A DNA stretch of 64,000 bases, taken from assembly GCF_018449795.1 (NCBI RefSeq), contig NZ_JAAVVE010000003.1, forward strand, positions 1 to 64,000. Reading direction: 5' to 3'. The notes under the pieces were generated by a model. The model was given only the letters and a program-made list of their open reading frames with translations, made no database searches and had not been told where the DNA came from. The position numbers and the translations under genes were made by a program. How positions within the stretch are numbered: position 1 is the first letter of the stretch; the number at the start of each line of letters is the position of its first letter. The stretch is from Sphingomonas sp. dw_22. Lineage in GTDB: Bacteria > Pseudomonadota > Alphaproteobacteria > Sphingomonadales > Sphingomonadaceae. Below are positions 42,001 to 52,250 of the stretch, piece after piece.

Positions 42001-45000
42001 ACGATTTCACTGAAGGCGCTCTGCTGCAGGGCGGCGCGTTCCGGAACGGCGGAAGTATCAGCCTGGCTTCCGCGCCCAATTTCTTCGCTGCAATCGGAAC
42101 CAGCCTCAATACGGCGACGGAAGCGGTCGACCTGAGCGGCAGCATTCGCGTCGATGGCACGCTAAATGTGATGGCGGGCGGCTACGTTTCGTCGACCGGT
42201 AGCTTAACCCTCGATGCCAAGGGCGGTGACGTCTCGCTCATCAATCGCACCACCTATGCTTCGACCTCGCTCACCGACAGCGGTCGCTTGACATCGGGAA
42301 CCACGGGAACATCTGATATTCCGCTTGGCGGCTCTAGCCAGTCGGTCGAGTTTACACCGCTTCCATCGGGCGCACCGTTCGGCAAGGCGGTCCTGCCAAA
42401 TCTGGTGCCCGATCCGCGTTCGACCGTGGACATCTCGAATGCCTCGATTCTAGGATTCGGCTTTGCCGGCGGAGGAACCTTCGCTCTGGTTGCCCCAGAT
42501 GTCAGCTTCGGTTCGGACGACCACGCCGGCAGCACGCATATCGGATTGGACTTCTTCAAGAACAGCGGTTTCGGCACCCTCGACGTCAGCACCAGCCGGT
42601 CACGAATCGTCGATGATCTCTTCGCCAACGGAAGTGCACGCAAATCAGCCTTCCTCGAAACGACGCGGTTCACGATCGGCGCGGGCGAGACGCTTGACCT
42701 CACCCAGTGGCTGCTTCCATCGATCCTGACCGCCGACCAGTCCCGGGCGCTCCGGTCGCTCGGATCCGGCGCGAACCTGCTCGACCAGGCTTTCCTGTCA
42801 CCAACGAAAATGGATGCGGCGTGGGATCAGAAGGCCGCGAAGCTGGTGCTGGGCGGCCTGACCGAGCTCGACGTGCTAGCCGGGGGAAGCATCATCGGGG
42901 CTCCGCAGGCGAGCCTCACGGTCTCCAAGCTCTACAATGCTGGCAGCATCGTCCTGCACGGAGGCACGATCGAGCAGCGGAACGACCTCCCGGACAGTCT
43001 GGTCGTCGGCGGGCTCGGCGTGCGCGATGCTGATCTCGGCGGGAGCGGCCTTGCGGATGCGTTCGGCGGCGCAACCGACGGGCAGGGTCGTTTCGACGAG
43101 AACGCCCTTAATTCCGCCGGTGTCACGGATCCGACGACCTCCGGGCGCATACTGACCAACCGCGAACTCGTCTCGCGCGACGGCGCGGATCGACTGGTCT
43201 ACTTCCTCGGCCGGCTCGATTCGAGCGAGGGCATCCTGCTCGACAATGGCAGCGTGACGGATCTTTCAGGCACTGCCGTGCTCAATCCCCGAGCGCCCAT
43301 CTTGACGAATGGCTCCCAGATCCGAACGGGTTACGTGCTCGACGGCGGGAGCATCCGTTTGCGTTCGGGCCAGATCGCATCCCGCCAAACCGGTTCGGGC
43401 CAGTCGGTGACCGTACTGGACGCCAGCACCCTCGTACGCCTGGACGGGGCGTCGCTCGATATCGGCGGTACGAGCACCTATCTCGATCGGTCGACCGGGC
43501 TGGGCGCCTACGCGCCATATCTCGAATGGAGCGCCGCGGGCACGATATCCGCCCTCGGCGGGGGCTCGCTCGGCACGACCCATATCAATGCTCGCGGTGG
43601 GAACGTCCAGGCCGAGGGCGGCACCCTCGAATGGCTTCGCCCGACCATCGGCTCGGACGAGGATGGCGGTCTCGACTATCTCAATGCCGGCATGATTGCC
43701 GACAGCGGCTTCGACAGCTTCGTCGCCCGTAACACGCTGACCCTGGACGGAGACTTCTCGCTGTTCCTGCGCAAGGCGCTCATGGTCGTTTCGCAAGACC
43801 CGACGCAATCGAACACACCGCTTGGCGCGGATGCCAATGTCTATGTATCGGCCACCACGGGGACGAATGCGACCTTGGGCGCGAACTATGTTCGGTTCGC
43901 AAGCCGTCTCGGCACGGTTCAGCTTCCTACCAGCGGCGCCAATGGTGACGCGAGCGTTCGCTTTGCTGCTGGCGCGCAGGGCGTCGATCTTGTTGGTGGC
44001 ATAGGCTTCGATCGGTCGATCGCGTCCGTCGGCTTTTTGAGCCCGGGCGATGTCCGCCTGACCGGAGTTAATGACCGTCCCATCGGGCAGGTCGCGTACA
44101 ACGGCCAACTCGTCGCCAACGGCGATCTTCTGATCGATGCGCGCCGAACCTATGCGACGACCGGCACGGGCAATCTTCAGGCCCTTCTCGAGGGTAGTGC
44201 CGCGACGTTGACGGTACCCTATGTGATTGCGGCGACCGGCGATCACAGCATCACCTTTGGGAATAGCTATCTCGACGCGAATGCGCCCGCACCGCTTTCC
44301 GCCGGGACGCACGTGCGCGTGCTCGCGGCGCGGATTCAGCAGAACGGCTATCTCGCGGCGCCGCTTGGGCTCCTGGAGCTCGGATCGACCACCACTTCCC
44401 TGTTTTCGGGCGCGAGCACGATGCCGACTCAATCCGTGACCTTCGGGTCAGGGAGCGTCACGACGGTCTCGGGAGCCGGGCTCAACATCCCCTACGGCAC
44501 CACCACCGATCTGATCGAATATTACTATCCCACCATTCTTACGCCGATCACGAAGCTCCCCACCGGACAGCTGAACCTTGCGGCCAATTCGATTGTGGAA
44601 GAATCCGGCGCCCTGATCGACGGGCGTGGCGGCGGCGACACATTCGCCTATGAGTTCCAATCAGGTGTGGGCGGCTCGCGCGACGTTCTGGATCGGATCA
44701 ACCGCGATCCGTTCAGCGCCAATGATTTCAATCCTCTAACCGGCAGCGGGTATCAATTCGCCGACCACCGTCAGGTGTTCGCGCTGGTGCCGGTCAGCCA
44801 GGCAAACCGGATCGCGCCCTACGACCCCGTCTATTCCGCGGACTACGGCAGTGCCGGTCCGGCCGACCTCTACGGGGCGCAAGCCGGTCTCACCGTGACG
44901 CTGGACGCAGCGCCCGGTGTGCCGGGGGGCGAGTATCTTCTCGTCCCGGCGAAATATGCGATGGCGATTCCCGGAGCGCTCAGGCTGGTCGAGAACGCTG

Positions 45001-48000
45001 GCACGTCCGCGCCGGTGCCGGGCCAGAGCACGACCTTGCTCGACGGCACCGTCGTGGTGGGTGGCACCTTCGGCTACACCGGCACCGGCATCGCTGAGTC
45101 GACGCGGCGCTCGTTCACGGTCCAGTCGAAGGACACGTTCCTCAAATATTCGACCATCAAGACCACCGGGGGCTCGGACTATCTCACCGGTATCGCCGAC
45201 AAGAACGGCACGGCGCGACCGCGGCTGCCGCTTGATGCGGCGCGTGTGATCCTCGCGCCCCTGACCGAACTCAAGATCGCCGGCGCGTTCGACACGCGCG
45301 CGGCTGAGGGCGGACAGGGCGGCCAGTTCGACCTGCTGGGATCGAACATCATCATCGCCGCGGACGACGAGACCCAGACGCCGGGTGCGCTGACCATCAG
45401 CGCCAAGACCCTCGCGGGACTCGACGCGACCAGCCTGCTGATCGGCGGCCAGCGCGCCGACAATGCCGACGGCACCACTGCGGTCAACGCGACCGCGCGT
45501 TCGATCACCGTCAGGGGCGGCGCTAGCCTCGACGCGCCCGAGCTGCTGCTCGCGGTCGGCGGCGTCGGCTCGACGTTGACAATCGAGGATGGCGCCACGC
45601 TCAAGGCGACCGGTGATGCCGGCACATTGCTCACCAGCGACTATGCCGCGTCGACGGCGGGCTCGATCCTGCGGCTGTCGAGTGGCGGCGAGCGGCTGGT
45701 CAACCGCACCGGAACCGGCGCCTCCACCATCCAGGTCGGTGCCGCCAATATCATCGGCGGGTCGCTCGGGCTCGACACCTCGGGAACGTTCGCGGTTGCC
45801 GACAGCGCCAACCTCGCGGCGAAAAAGGTGGCGATCAGCGGCGGCGCGATTCTGTTCGACGGCAGCGCTGACCTGGCCGGCCAGGCGGGCGTGATCGGCT
45901 CCAGCCTCGAGGCCAAGCTCGCGGCAGCCGATCAGCTGACCGTACGCTCGTCGGGCGCGATCCGTTTCTCAGCCGGCGAACACCGATTCAATGACCTCGT
46001 GCTCGACACAGCCACGCTGGCCGCCAGCGCGGGCAACGCTCCGACCGATTCCATCACGCTCGACGCGGGCAACGTGCGGCTGGTGAACTCCCTGGCAGCC
46101 GCGGACGGATGCGTGGTCGCTGGCTTCTGCGGGCAGGGCGGCGCGCTCACGCTCAACTCCGCAACCCTCAGCTTCGGCGCCAATGACGTGCGCGCCTCAG
46201 GCTTCTCCGATGCGGTCACGCTGGCCGCGAGCGGCGGCATGTATGTCGAGGGCAAGGGCAGCTTCTCCAGCGGCGCAACCGCGCTCACTCTAAACACGCC
46301 GTTCCTGGCAGACCGTTCGGTTCAGGCCGATCCGCGCGACCAGAAGGTCCGCCCGGAATACAGCTTCCTGACCACCGCCGGGTTCACGGTCACCGCGGTC
46401 GGGACCGACGCATCGGCGAAGCCGACCGGCAACGGCGCGCCAGGCACGCGCATCAACATCGGCTCGAAGGATGCGCCGGTGCTGTCGGCCACGATCGTCG
46501 GCAGCCTGATCCAGGCGACCGCAGGTATTATCGATGTCGAGTCCAGCGGTGACATCGCACTCTCCGGCGCGACGCTTTCGGTGCCTGGCTATGAGAAGAC
46601 CTTCGGCGACGACGTCGACCCGGTCACGGTCTCGGCTGGTGGCGGAACGATCAACCTGCTGAGCAAGTCCGGCAGCCTGATCCTCGACGGCGCCAGCACG
46701 CTGATCGTCGACACCGGCACCGGCGCGGCCGGTACGCTGAACCTGCTCGCGGGCAATGGCGCGATCACTCTGGATGCGGCGATCAACCCGAACGTCTCGG
46801 GCAACAGGCAGGGCAGCTTCGCGTTCGACAGCGGCCTGTCGAGCTTCGACTTCGCGAACTTCGTGACGCGCTACGGGACGCTCTTCGGTGGCGACGTGAC
46901 GGTGCGCAGCGGGGCAGGGGATCTCGGCCTTGAAGCCGGCCAGAGCCTCAAGGCGAAGAGCGTCAGCCTCACCGCCGACGGCGGCAGCATCGCCATTGCC
47001 GGCACGATCGACACCTCGGGCGTGAACGTCGCCGGGATGGACGCGGACGACGCGCGCAACGCGGACGTGAACGGCGGCGATATCGCGCTGTGGGGCCGCA
47101 ACGGGGTAACGCTGGCGTCCACAGCGAAGCTCGACACGCACACCAGCGGTTACGCCGACACCGACAGCCGCGTCGCCTCAACGGGCAACGTTACCATCGG
47201 CATCGAGAACCAGTCTGCAGCGATCACCATTGCGAGCGGCGCGGTCATCGACGTCGGCGCTCGGCGCACCCAGGCCGCGCTCGCGGCGGGCGAGAGCGGC
47301 GGTCGCCTGGTCCCTCAGGTGATCACCGATCCAGTCACCGGCAATCCAACAACCGTCTATCGCTATGCGGCGCCGGACACCGGCGGTGACGTCAGTTTCC
47401 GTGCGCCGGTGCTGGGCGCCGACGAAGACAAGGTGAACGTCAGCCTCAAGGGCTCGATCCTGGGTGCCGACAATGTCCAACTCGAAGCATTCAAACGCTA
47501 CGATCTCGATAGCATCGCGGAGAGCGGCCTCTACTCGGGCATCACCCGCGATACCGACGGTACGCTGCTCCTGAATTTCGCCGACAGCAGCGCGGGCGGC
47601 GGCAAGTACAACCCGTTCACGGAGAGCTTCCAACTCGCCGATGGCGGTTCCTCGGTCGTCAAGTTCATCCAGGGGTTCGACGTCTCGACCGTCGACGGTT
47701 CGAGCCTCGACGGCGTGCGCCTGCGCCCGGGGGTCGAGCTTGCCTCGGGCGGAAGCATCGAGACCACCACCGAGTGGAATCTGGCTGCCGCAAGCTTCTC
47801 GCCCGAGCAGCTTCAGGCTGCGGTAGATGCCGGCGTGCTCCAGGTCATCCCCGAGCTCTCGACGGGCGGACAGACCCAGTTTCGCGTGGTGCCCGGCCAG
47901 GAAGGCGCGCTGCTCGATAAGTTCGCGACCTTCCTCTATCGCACCGATGGCGGCTCGGCCCGCGGCGAAGCGCCCGTGGTCACTCTGCGCGCCGGCGGCG

Positions 48001-51000
48001 ATCTCATCGTCAACCGCAGCATCTCCGACGGATTCTTCTCGTTCCACGACAAGTCCGATCCGAACTATATCAATTGGCAGCTCGGCGGCGGCAACCGCGC
48101 CTACTCGCCGGCGATCCAGTTCACTTGCGGCACCGCCACAGGCTCGTGCGCCAACATCCCGAGCTACGGCAACGGCGCCAATCCGGGGACGAACGCCACG
48201 CTGGTGATCGGCCTGGGCAGCCAGGCCGGGCAGGGGGATCTTACCAACGGCAATCCTTTTGTGAACTCGCCGTTAGCGCTGAACGGCAACGGTGCGGCGG
48301 GAGGCGGCGACGGGCAGGACTCACTCGGGTTCGCCGAGCTGTTCCCGCTCCTAGACGGCGATGTTGCCATGCATTCGTCGGACCTGCGCCTGATAGCAGG
48401 CGCCGATGGGCTTCTCTCTGCCAATCCGCTGCATGTCGATCGCGCATCCGACGCCGACATGATCGTCTCGGGCGAGTACAACTACCGCGTTACCGCCTCG
48501 GGGAGCGTCACCTATAACGGTCCGCTGCAGTTCCGGCTCGTGCGTAGCGGGACCTCGCCGTCGGTGAATTTCGACGTTGGCGACACGCTCGATCTCAGCG
48601 ATCCGCTCGGCGGGCTCGATCAGCTCAAGGACGACGCCTACACCCAGCTCAACTGGGGAAGTACGGCTGGCCTCGGCGCCGACGCGCGCGCCGCCGCGCT
48701 CGCCTACTTCGCAGGGAAGGGCTATACGTTCGTGGGCTCCGCCTCGGCGCCGACCGGCGTCATCGCGCCCCTCAACGAGGTTGTCGCATTCCTCCAGACG
48801 TTCGAGCCGACCTATCAGGCTGGCCTTGCGAGCAACCGCACCGGCTACACCGCCAATCGCACCGTCCCGCTGATCAGCTATGGCAACGCGAACCAGCAGA
48901 CCAATCCAGCGACAGCGAACAAGGCCTATGTCCGCTCCTATATCCGGACGGGCGACGGATCGATCGAGGTCGCCGCGTCGCGCGATATCGACATCCGGGG
49001 CGGAACCCAGACCTATCGTCAGGAGAACGGGACGGCGACAGCGACGGCCAATTACGCGACCAACGCAAACGCATCGGTCGATTTCTCGGCGGCCGCGATC
49101 TACACCGCCGGCGTCCGGGTCGCCCAGGCACAAATCAGCGCGGAACTTCCGAGCGGCGATCTCGTAACGATCATGCCTGACAGCCCCTATTTCAATCCGA
49201 CTCCCGAGGCAGTGAATTTTGTTCCGTCACCGAAGGCTCTGTCGGACACAGCGCCGGTCCTGGCATATAGTGGGGGCGATATTTCACTCGACGCCGGTCG
49301 TGATGTCCTAGGCAGCCGCGATGTGTGGAGCGAGCGGTTCCTTGGCTCTGGCGCTAGTTACATGACCAGTGCAGGGAATGGTACTAGTACGTCTGCTACA
49401 AGCGTAGTCGGCCAAGCCAGCCAGCGGTGGCGTGTCGGAAGCATCGATATCGATACCGAAATCGCCATTGCGCCGCGCTACTTCACCGCCGGCGTCGGAG
49501 CGCTTGCGGGTGGCGACGTCGACATTCGTGCCGGGCGCGACGTCACCAATCTCACCGTCGCGCTCACCAACAGCGTTACAACAGCGCCCGTCGGAGATAG
49601 CGCGGCCATGTTGTCGTTCGGCAATGGCGACCTCTCGCTCTCCGCTGGCAGGGACATTCTCGCGGGGCGGTTCGACGTTGCCTCCGGCGCGGCCGCCATC
49701 CACGCAGGCGCCAACATCACTTCGTTCGGCCGCGAGCCAGTCACTGCCGTGCAGCCACAATATGCACGCATCCGCTTGGCGGACGCCGTCGTCGATGTAT
49801 CCGCCGGTGGATCGATTGCGCTCGCCAGCGTCTCCGCGCTGGGCGTCGACACGTCCGCACAGCAGAGCCAGAATTCGGCTGGCTTCTTCAGCGCTGCCGC
49901 AGCGGTCTCATTGTCCGGGAATGAAGACGTCCAAATCTTGCCTGCGCCGACAGGTAGCCTCAGCGCCTGGGATTACGGGCAGCAGCCGACCTTGCTCAGC
50001 GGTACGACCACGAACAGCTTCATTCAAGTTTTGCCGCCGAGCTTCGCGATGGCGTCGCTGCTCGGGCGAACGATCCTGCCCGCTGGAGCGTCGCAACTGC
50101 TCTATCCCTCACCGATCGGGCAGCTTCACCTTTTGAGCGTGGGCGACATCGCCAACCTGGTGATCGGCATGAGCGACGCCGACCCCGGATTGCTTGGCGG
50201 AGCATTCGTTTCCAGACGATTGCTGGTCCCCACTGCGTATCAGCTTCCCGCCGTGCTCGGAAATACCACCGATGCGCAACTGCGCGCGCAGCATAACCGC
50301 TTCGCCACGCACGTCGGCGATGACGAGCCCGTGCGAATCTACAGCGACGGTGACATCGGTTCGACGGCGATCTTCCTGCCGAAACAGACGCGAATCACAG
50401 CGGGCGGCAACATCACCGACATGTTCTTCAACGGTCAGAATGTCGGGTCAGATGACGTCACCCGAATTCGCGCAGGTGGTGACATCACCGGCACGATCGG
50501 TTCGACGGGCGTGCTTCCTTATGTCCGCTCGAACGATTTCATCCTGGGTGGCCCGGGCACCCTTGTTCTGGAGGCGGGTGGCGACATCGGGCCCTTCGTC
50601 ACCTCGGCGAACATTTCCTTCGGCGGCAAAAGCTACAGCTTCGCCGGTGGCATCCGCACCGTCGGCAACGATTACAATCCGTGGCTGCCCGAGCAGGGCG
50701 CGGATCTCCAGGTCCGCTTCGGGGTCGCGGCGGGTGCCGACTATGCATCCTTGCGCGACACGTATCTCGACCCCGACAATTTCGCAATGCTCGACGGCGA
50801 CCTGTTTGTGCAGGTCGCCGACACTTTCGGGAATCAGCGGCCAGATCGCAGCAAGCCAATCTATGCGCCGATCCTGGCGGCCTGGCTGCGCGACCATTTC
50901 CCGGACCTGTTCGCTGAGGTGTTCGGCGGCCAGACATTCGCCAATGACGCTGCGCTGGCCGACTCCGCTTATGGCAACATGGCGGAACTTTACACGGCGT

Positions 51001-52223
51001 TCGGCAAGCTCGACCTGCTCCACCAGCAGAACTTCCTGATCAACGATCTCTATTTTAACGAGCTCGGCTCGATTGGCGACAAGAGTGGACCCTCGTTCAG
51101 CCAATATATCCGCGGCTATCGGGCGGTGCAGACCCTGTTCCCGACCAACCTTGGCTACACCGACAACCTCGAACCCTACACGCTCGACCCCGCGACCGTC
51201 ACGCCGGACCATCCGCTGGGCGAGCCGGTTCGCAACATCGTCGATGGCCAGCCGCAACAAGCGAAGCGCATCCTGACCGGCAATCTCGATCTTCGCCTCG
51301 CCACGATCCAGACCGCGCGTGGTGGCGGGGTCACTATCCTGGGACCCGGCGGAGATTTGATCGCCGGATCGGTGGTGCGAACGGCGGACCAAGCCACTCG
51401 CCGCGCCACGACCTTCAACCCCATCTTTTTGTCGTCTCCCAACCCTCTGGGAGCGTTCGAGGCCGGCTCGCTCTTCTACAGTGGGACCAACTTCGATTCA
51501 GTTCCGCTCGGCTACGAGGGGCTGCTGACACTGCGTGGCGGCGACATCCGCTCGTTCACCGACGGCAACTTCATTCTCAACCAGAGCCGCGCCTTCACGC
51601 AGCAGGGCGGCGATATCGTGATGTGGTCGTCCAACGGAGACCTGAACGCCGGTCAAGGGCCGAAGAGCGCCTCGAACTTCCCACCGGTAACCTTGCGCTT
51701 CGACGAGGATGGCTTCTCCGAAATCGATAGTGCCGGCAGCGTCGCGGGTGCTGGCATAGGCACCCTCCAGCGGTTCCCGGACGACCCGCCCTCCGATGTA
51801 ATTTTGATCGCGCCGGTCGGAGAGGTCGACGCAGGAGACGCAGGTGTCCGCGCATCGGGCAATGTCGTGGTTGCAGCGGCACGCGTGGCCAACGCCGACA
51901 ACTTCAAGGCGGCGGGCAATATCACTGGCGTACCAAGCCAAGCCGCGAGCAATATCGCGGTTACGTCCAACGGCGCCAATGAAACCCAGGCCCAGTTGAA
52001 GGAAGCAACTCGGGCAGCCCAACCGCCCGCCGACCGCCGCTCGATCATCTCGGTGGATGTGTTGGGTCCCGCTGGCGACGGGCGTTGCGATGATCGCAAC
52101 CGTAGCGACGATCCGGATTGCTCACGCTCTACCACAGAGCAAGATGAGCGGGCGGGCGCAACTATAGCGCCTGGTTCCGAAAGCACTACCGGCGCTCGAC
52201 GAAGAGAAGATAGAAATCTCTAA
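39000..52223 (+). CDS. Giant TpsA filamentous haemagglutinin-type exoprotein (DUF3739 C-terminus)
   Basis: The 4,407-residue secreted protein should be exported by the TpsB at 31264. A signal peptide (FGASLAALAIGLVATPSAAQ) is followed by about 110 residues of polar, helical sequence (MQAALARQQSTQSRIAQIRA). Only then comes the TPS secretion domain, about 145-300 (ALLSWNKFNIGANTTLQFNQ, GWVAVNRVTNATDPSLILGN, VVLNRAGIIFGSGSQVNTHS), with NRAG in place of the usual NPNG. Thousands of residues of beta-helix repeats follow (GGDIALWGRNGVTLASTA, GAIRFSAGEHRFND). The end is of the DUF3739 type (ADYASLRDTYLDPDNFAML, LLHQQNFLINDLYFNELGS, GGGVTILGPGGDLIAGSVV). The extreme C-terminus is charged and polar. 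The start ATG overlaps a small upstream frame; a frame back to 38616 overlaps the porin and is rejected. It is expected to be an adhesin or biofilm matrix protein. Confidence 0.95.
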   Translation: MIPRALSPLKLPRRGLQFGASLAALAIGLVATPSAAQTLGATLGAQASRPRPPVQQPATTPRRSGTMQAALARQQSTQSRIAQIRAYATQLRQAVNRSGATDGLSENGLDPTQAINDALAALKAGDTDRATQLLVSAGAANDPTGLATWEGAGLPNQSTGADGKVTVTIDQTQERALLSWNKFNIGANTTLQFNQKSNGTAQPGWVAVNRVTNATDPSLILGNLKADGTVVVLNRAGIIFGSGSQVNTHSLLASTLELGNAATLGQAGQGLVASTIKNRNDYYLENGLFAPANGTAGVTSDSRGAALLVSGLTEQNGANVRFTQDPEGAVIVDSGARLSSDTGGFLILAAPTIDSAGTLSAVEGQVSLQAGRAVSFIQSTGSDTDADPYVRGYKLNSFDYGLSDSNQLPRDPTPGDGTIFVDGLIESKRGYLSLGTNAWGSIEVNGLLSTTTSVSRNGKISITGGNILLAGSSDPARASGIEMIADDNGETIPQGSANEPATFKASQLEIGTQVQILGTPVGALVPTDLTMGQNALIYAPGANVSIGATTVPEAIAGNFLALAPGHIDIGSGATIDVSGYKDVQLDASRNAIAITPVKRNELRDTPNYREVALDGNFTLNGATLYVDPRLSGVRADGVAWVGSPLIEAGSLASQIPVTAQEFMTKGGTVSLLTSTPVVFNNFTLANSPSIHIARDATIDFSGGWVNYAAGTVKTSKLITNDGRIVDISKADPNDVYVGVVNGYTDVQPRFGVLTTYLNSTSQGARSDASYDEGRDAGALTINAPAVAIDGTFYGNAFAGSRQVLDGKRPSLASTILGDGRLLQRTQYELPSGGGVTIKSLGDVLVYHGVRGAAESNWSELLLNDGMLSDAGLSSLSLTATGSVTFAGSNPFTLQSSDALQITGASSLTLAPGGALSVDAGRTIRFEGIVTAASGSIDAKTDLFGSGLGVVGIPNGSAFRVGLYGDGNGDDVSFLYGSDPGELRPFDVVVTGTLSTAGLWVNDFTEGALLQGGAFRNGGSISLASAPNFFAAIGTSLNTATEAVDLSGSIRVDGTLNVMAGGYVSSTGSLTLDAKGGDVSLINRTTYASTSLTDSGRLTSGTTGTSDIPLGGSSQSVEFTPLPSGAPFGKAVLPNLVPDPRSTVDISNASILGFGFAGGGTFALVAPDVSFGSDDHAGSTHIGLDFFKNSGFGTLDVSTSRSRIVDDLFANGSARKSAFLETTRFTIGAGETLDLTQWLLPSILTADQSRALRSLGSGANLLDQAFLSPTKMDAAWDQKAAKLVLGGLTELDVLAGGSIIGAPQASLTVSKLYNAGSIVLHGGTIEQRNDLPDSLVVGGLGVRDADLGGSGLADAFGGATDGQGRFDENALNSAGVTDPTTSGRILTNRELVSRDGADRLVYFLGRLDSSEGILLDNGSVTDLSGTAVLNPRAPILTNGSQIRTGYVLDGGSIRLRSGQIASRQTGSGQSVTVLDASTLVRLDGASLDIGGTSTYLDRSTGLGAYAPYLEWSAAGTISALGGGSLGTTHINARGGNVQAEGGTLEWLRPTIGSDEDGGLDYLNAGMIADSGFDSFVARNTLTLDGDFSLFLRKALMVVSQDPTQSNTPLGADANVYVSATTGTNATLGANYVRFASRLGTVQLPTSGANGDASVRFAAGAQGVDLVGGIGFDRSIASVGFLSPGDVRLTGVNDRPIGQVAYNGQLVANGDLLIDARRTYATTGTGNLQALLEGSAATLTVPYVIAATGDHSITFGNSYLDANAPAPLSAGTHVRVLAARIQQNGYLAAPLGLLELGSTTTSLFSGASTMPTQSVTFGSGSVTTVSGAGLNIPYGTTTDLIEYYYPTILTPITKLPTGQLNLAANSIVEESGALIDGRGGGDTFAYEFQSGVGGSRDVLDRINRDPFSANDFNPLTGSGYQFADHRQVFALVPVSQANRIAPYDPVYSADYGSAGPADLYGAQAGLTVTLDAAPGVPGGEYLLVPAKYAMAIPGALRLVENAGTSAPVPGQSTTLLDGTVVVGGTFGYTGTGIAESTRRSFTVQSKDTFLKYSTIKTTGGSDYLTGIADKNGTARPRLPLDAARVILAPLTELKIAGAFDTRAAEGGQGGQFDLLGSNIIIAADDETQTPGALTISAKTLAGLDATSLLIGGQRADNADGTTAVNATARSITVRGGASLDAPELLLAVGGVGSTLTIEDGATLKATGDAGTLLTSDYAASTAGSILRLSSGGERLVNRTGTGASTIQVGAANIIGGSLGLDTSGTFAVADSANLAAKKVAISGGAILFDGSADLAGQAGVIGSSLEAKLAAADQLTVRSSGAIRFSAGEHRFNDLVLDTATLAASAGNAPTDSITLDAGNVRLVNSLAAADGCVVAGFCGQGGALTLNSATLSFGANDVRASGFSDAVTLAASGGMYVEGKGSFSSGATALTLNTPFLADRSVQADPRDQKVRPEYSFLTTAGFTVTAVGTDASAKPTGNGAPGTRINIGSKDAPVLSATIVGSLIQATAGIIDVESSGDIALSGATLSVPGYEKTFGDDVDPVTVSAGGGTINLLSKSGSLILDGASTLIVDTGTGAAGTLNLLAGNGAITLDAAINPNVSGNRQGSFAFDSGLSSFDFANFVTRYGTLFGGDVTVRSGAGDLGLEAGQSLKAKSVSLTADGGSIAIAGTIDTSGVNVAGMDADDARNADVNGGDIALWGRNGVTLASTAKLDTHTSGYADTDSRVASTGNVTIGIENQSAAITIASGAVIDVGARRTQAALAAGESGGRLVPQVITDPVTGNPTTVYRYAAPDTGGDVSFRAPVLGADEDKVNVSLKGSILGADNVQLEAFKRYDLDSIAESGLYSGITRDTDGTLLLNFADSSAGGGKYNPFTESFQLADGGSSVVKFIQGFDVSTVDGSSLDGVRLRPGVELASGGSIETTTEWNLAAASFSPEQLQAAVDAGVLQVIPELSTGGQTQFRVVPGQEGALLDKFATFLYRTDGGSARGEAPVVTLRAGGDLIVNRSISDGFFSFHDKSDPNYINWQLGGGNRAYSPAIQFTCGTATGSCANIPSYGNGANPGTNATLVIGLGSQAGQGDLTNGNPFVNSPLALNGNGAAGGGDGQDSLGFAELFPLLDGDVAMHSSDLRLIAGADGLLSANPLHVDRASDADMIVSGEYNYRVTASGSVTYNGPLQFRLVRSGTSPSVNFDVGDTLDLSDPLGGLDQLKDDAYTQLNWGSTAGLGADARAAALAYFAGKGYTFVGSASAPTGVIAPLNEVVAFLQTFEPTYQAGLASNRTGYTANRTVPLISYGNANQQTNPATANKAYVRSYIRTGDGSIEVAASRDIDIRGGTQTYRQENGTATATANYATNANASVDFSAAAIYTAGVRVAQAQISAELPSGDLVTIMPDSPYFNPTPEAVNFVPSPKALSDTAPVLAYSGGDISLDAGRDVLGSRDVWSERFLGSGASYMTSAGNGTSTSATSVVGQASQRWRVGSIDIDTEIAIAPRYFTAGVGALAGGDVDIRAGRDVTNLTVALTNSVTTAPVGDSAAMLSFGNGDLSLSAGRDILAGRFDVASGAAAIHAGANITSFGREPVTAVQPQYARIRLADAVVDVSAGGSIALASVSALGVDTSAQQSQNSAGFFSAAAAVSLSGNEDVQILPAPTGSLSAWDYGQQPTLLSGTTTNSFIQVLPPSFAMASLLGRTILPAGASQLLYPSPIGQLHLLSVGDIANLVIGMSDADPGLLGGAFVSRRLLVPTAYQLPAVLGNTTDAQLRAQHNRFATHVGDDEPVRIYSDGDIGSTAIFLPKQTRITAGGNITDMFFNGQNVGSDDVTRIRAGGDITGTIGSTGVLPYVRSNDFILGGPGTLVLEAGGDIGPFVTSANISFGGKSYSFAGGIRTVGNDYNPWLPEQGADLQVRFGVAAGADYASLRDTYLDPDNFAMLDGDLFVQVADTFGNQRPDRSKPIYAPILAAWLRDHFPDLFAEVFGGQTFANDAALADSAYGNMAELYTAFGKLDLLHQQNFLINDLYFNELGSIGDKSGPSFSQYIRGYRAVQTLFPTNLGYTDNLEPYTLDPATVTPDHPLGEPVRNIVDGQPQQAKRILTGNLDLRLATIQTARGGGVTILGPGGDLIAGSVVRTADQATRRATTFNPIFLSSPNPLGAFEAGSLFYSGTNFDSVPLGYEGLLTLRGGDIRSFTDGNFILNQSRAFTQQGGDIVMWSSNGDLNAGQGPKSASNFPPVTLRFDEDGFSEIDSAGSVAGAGIGTLQRFPDDPPSDVILIAPVGEVDAGDAGVRASGNVVVAAARVANADNFKAAGNITGVPSQAASNIAVTSNGANETQAQLKEATRAAQPPADRRSIISVDVLGPAGDGRCDDRNRSDDPDCSRSTTEQDERAGATIAPGSESTTGARRREDRNL

Positions 52224-52250
52224 ATTACAATTCTTACAAGGAGAACCGCC

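Noticed and set aside
38999..52223. CRISPR array or DNA tandem repeats in the giant gene
   Set aside because: The repetition is at protein level (beta-helix turns) with divergent DNA; no regularly spaced identical repeats were seen here or elsewhere in the window.
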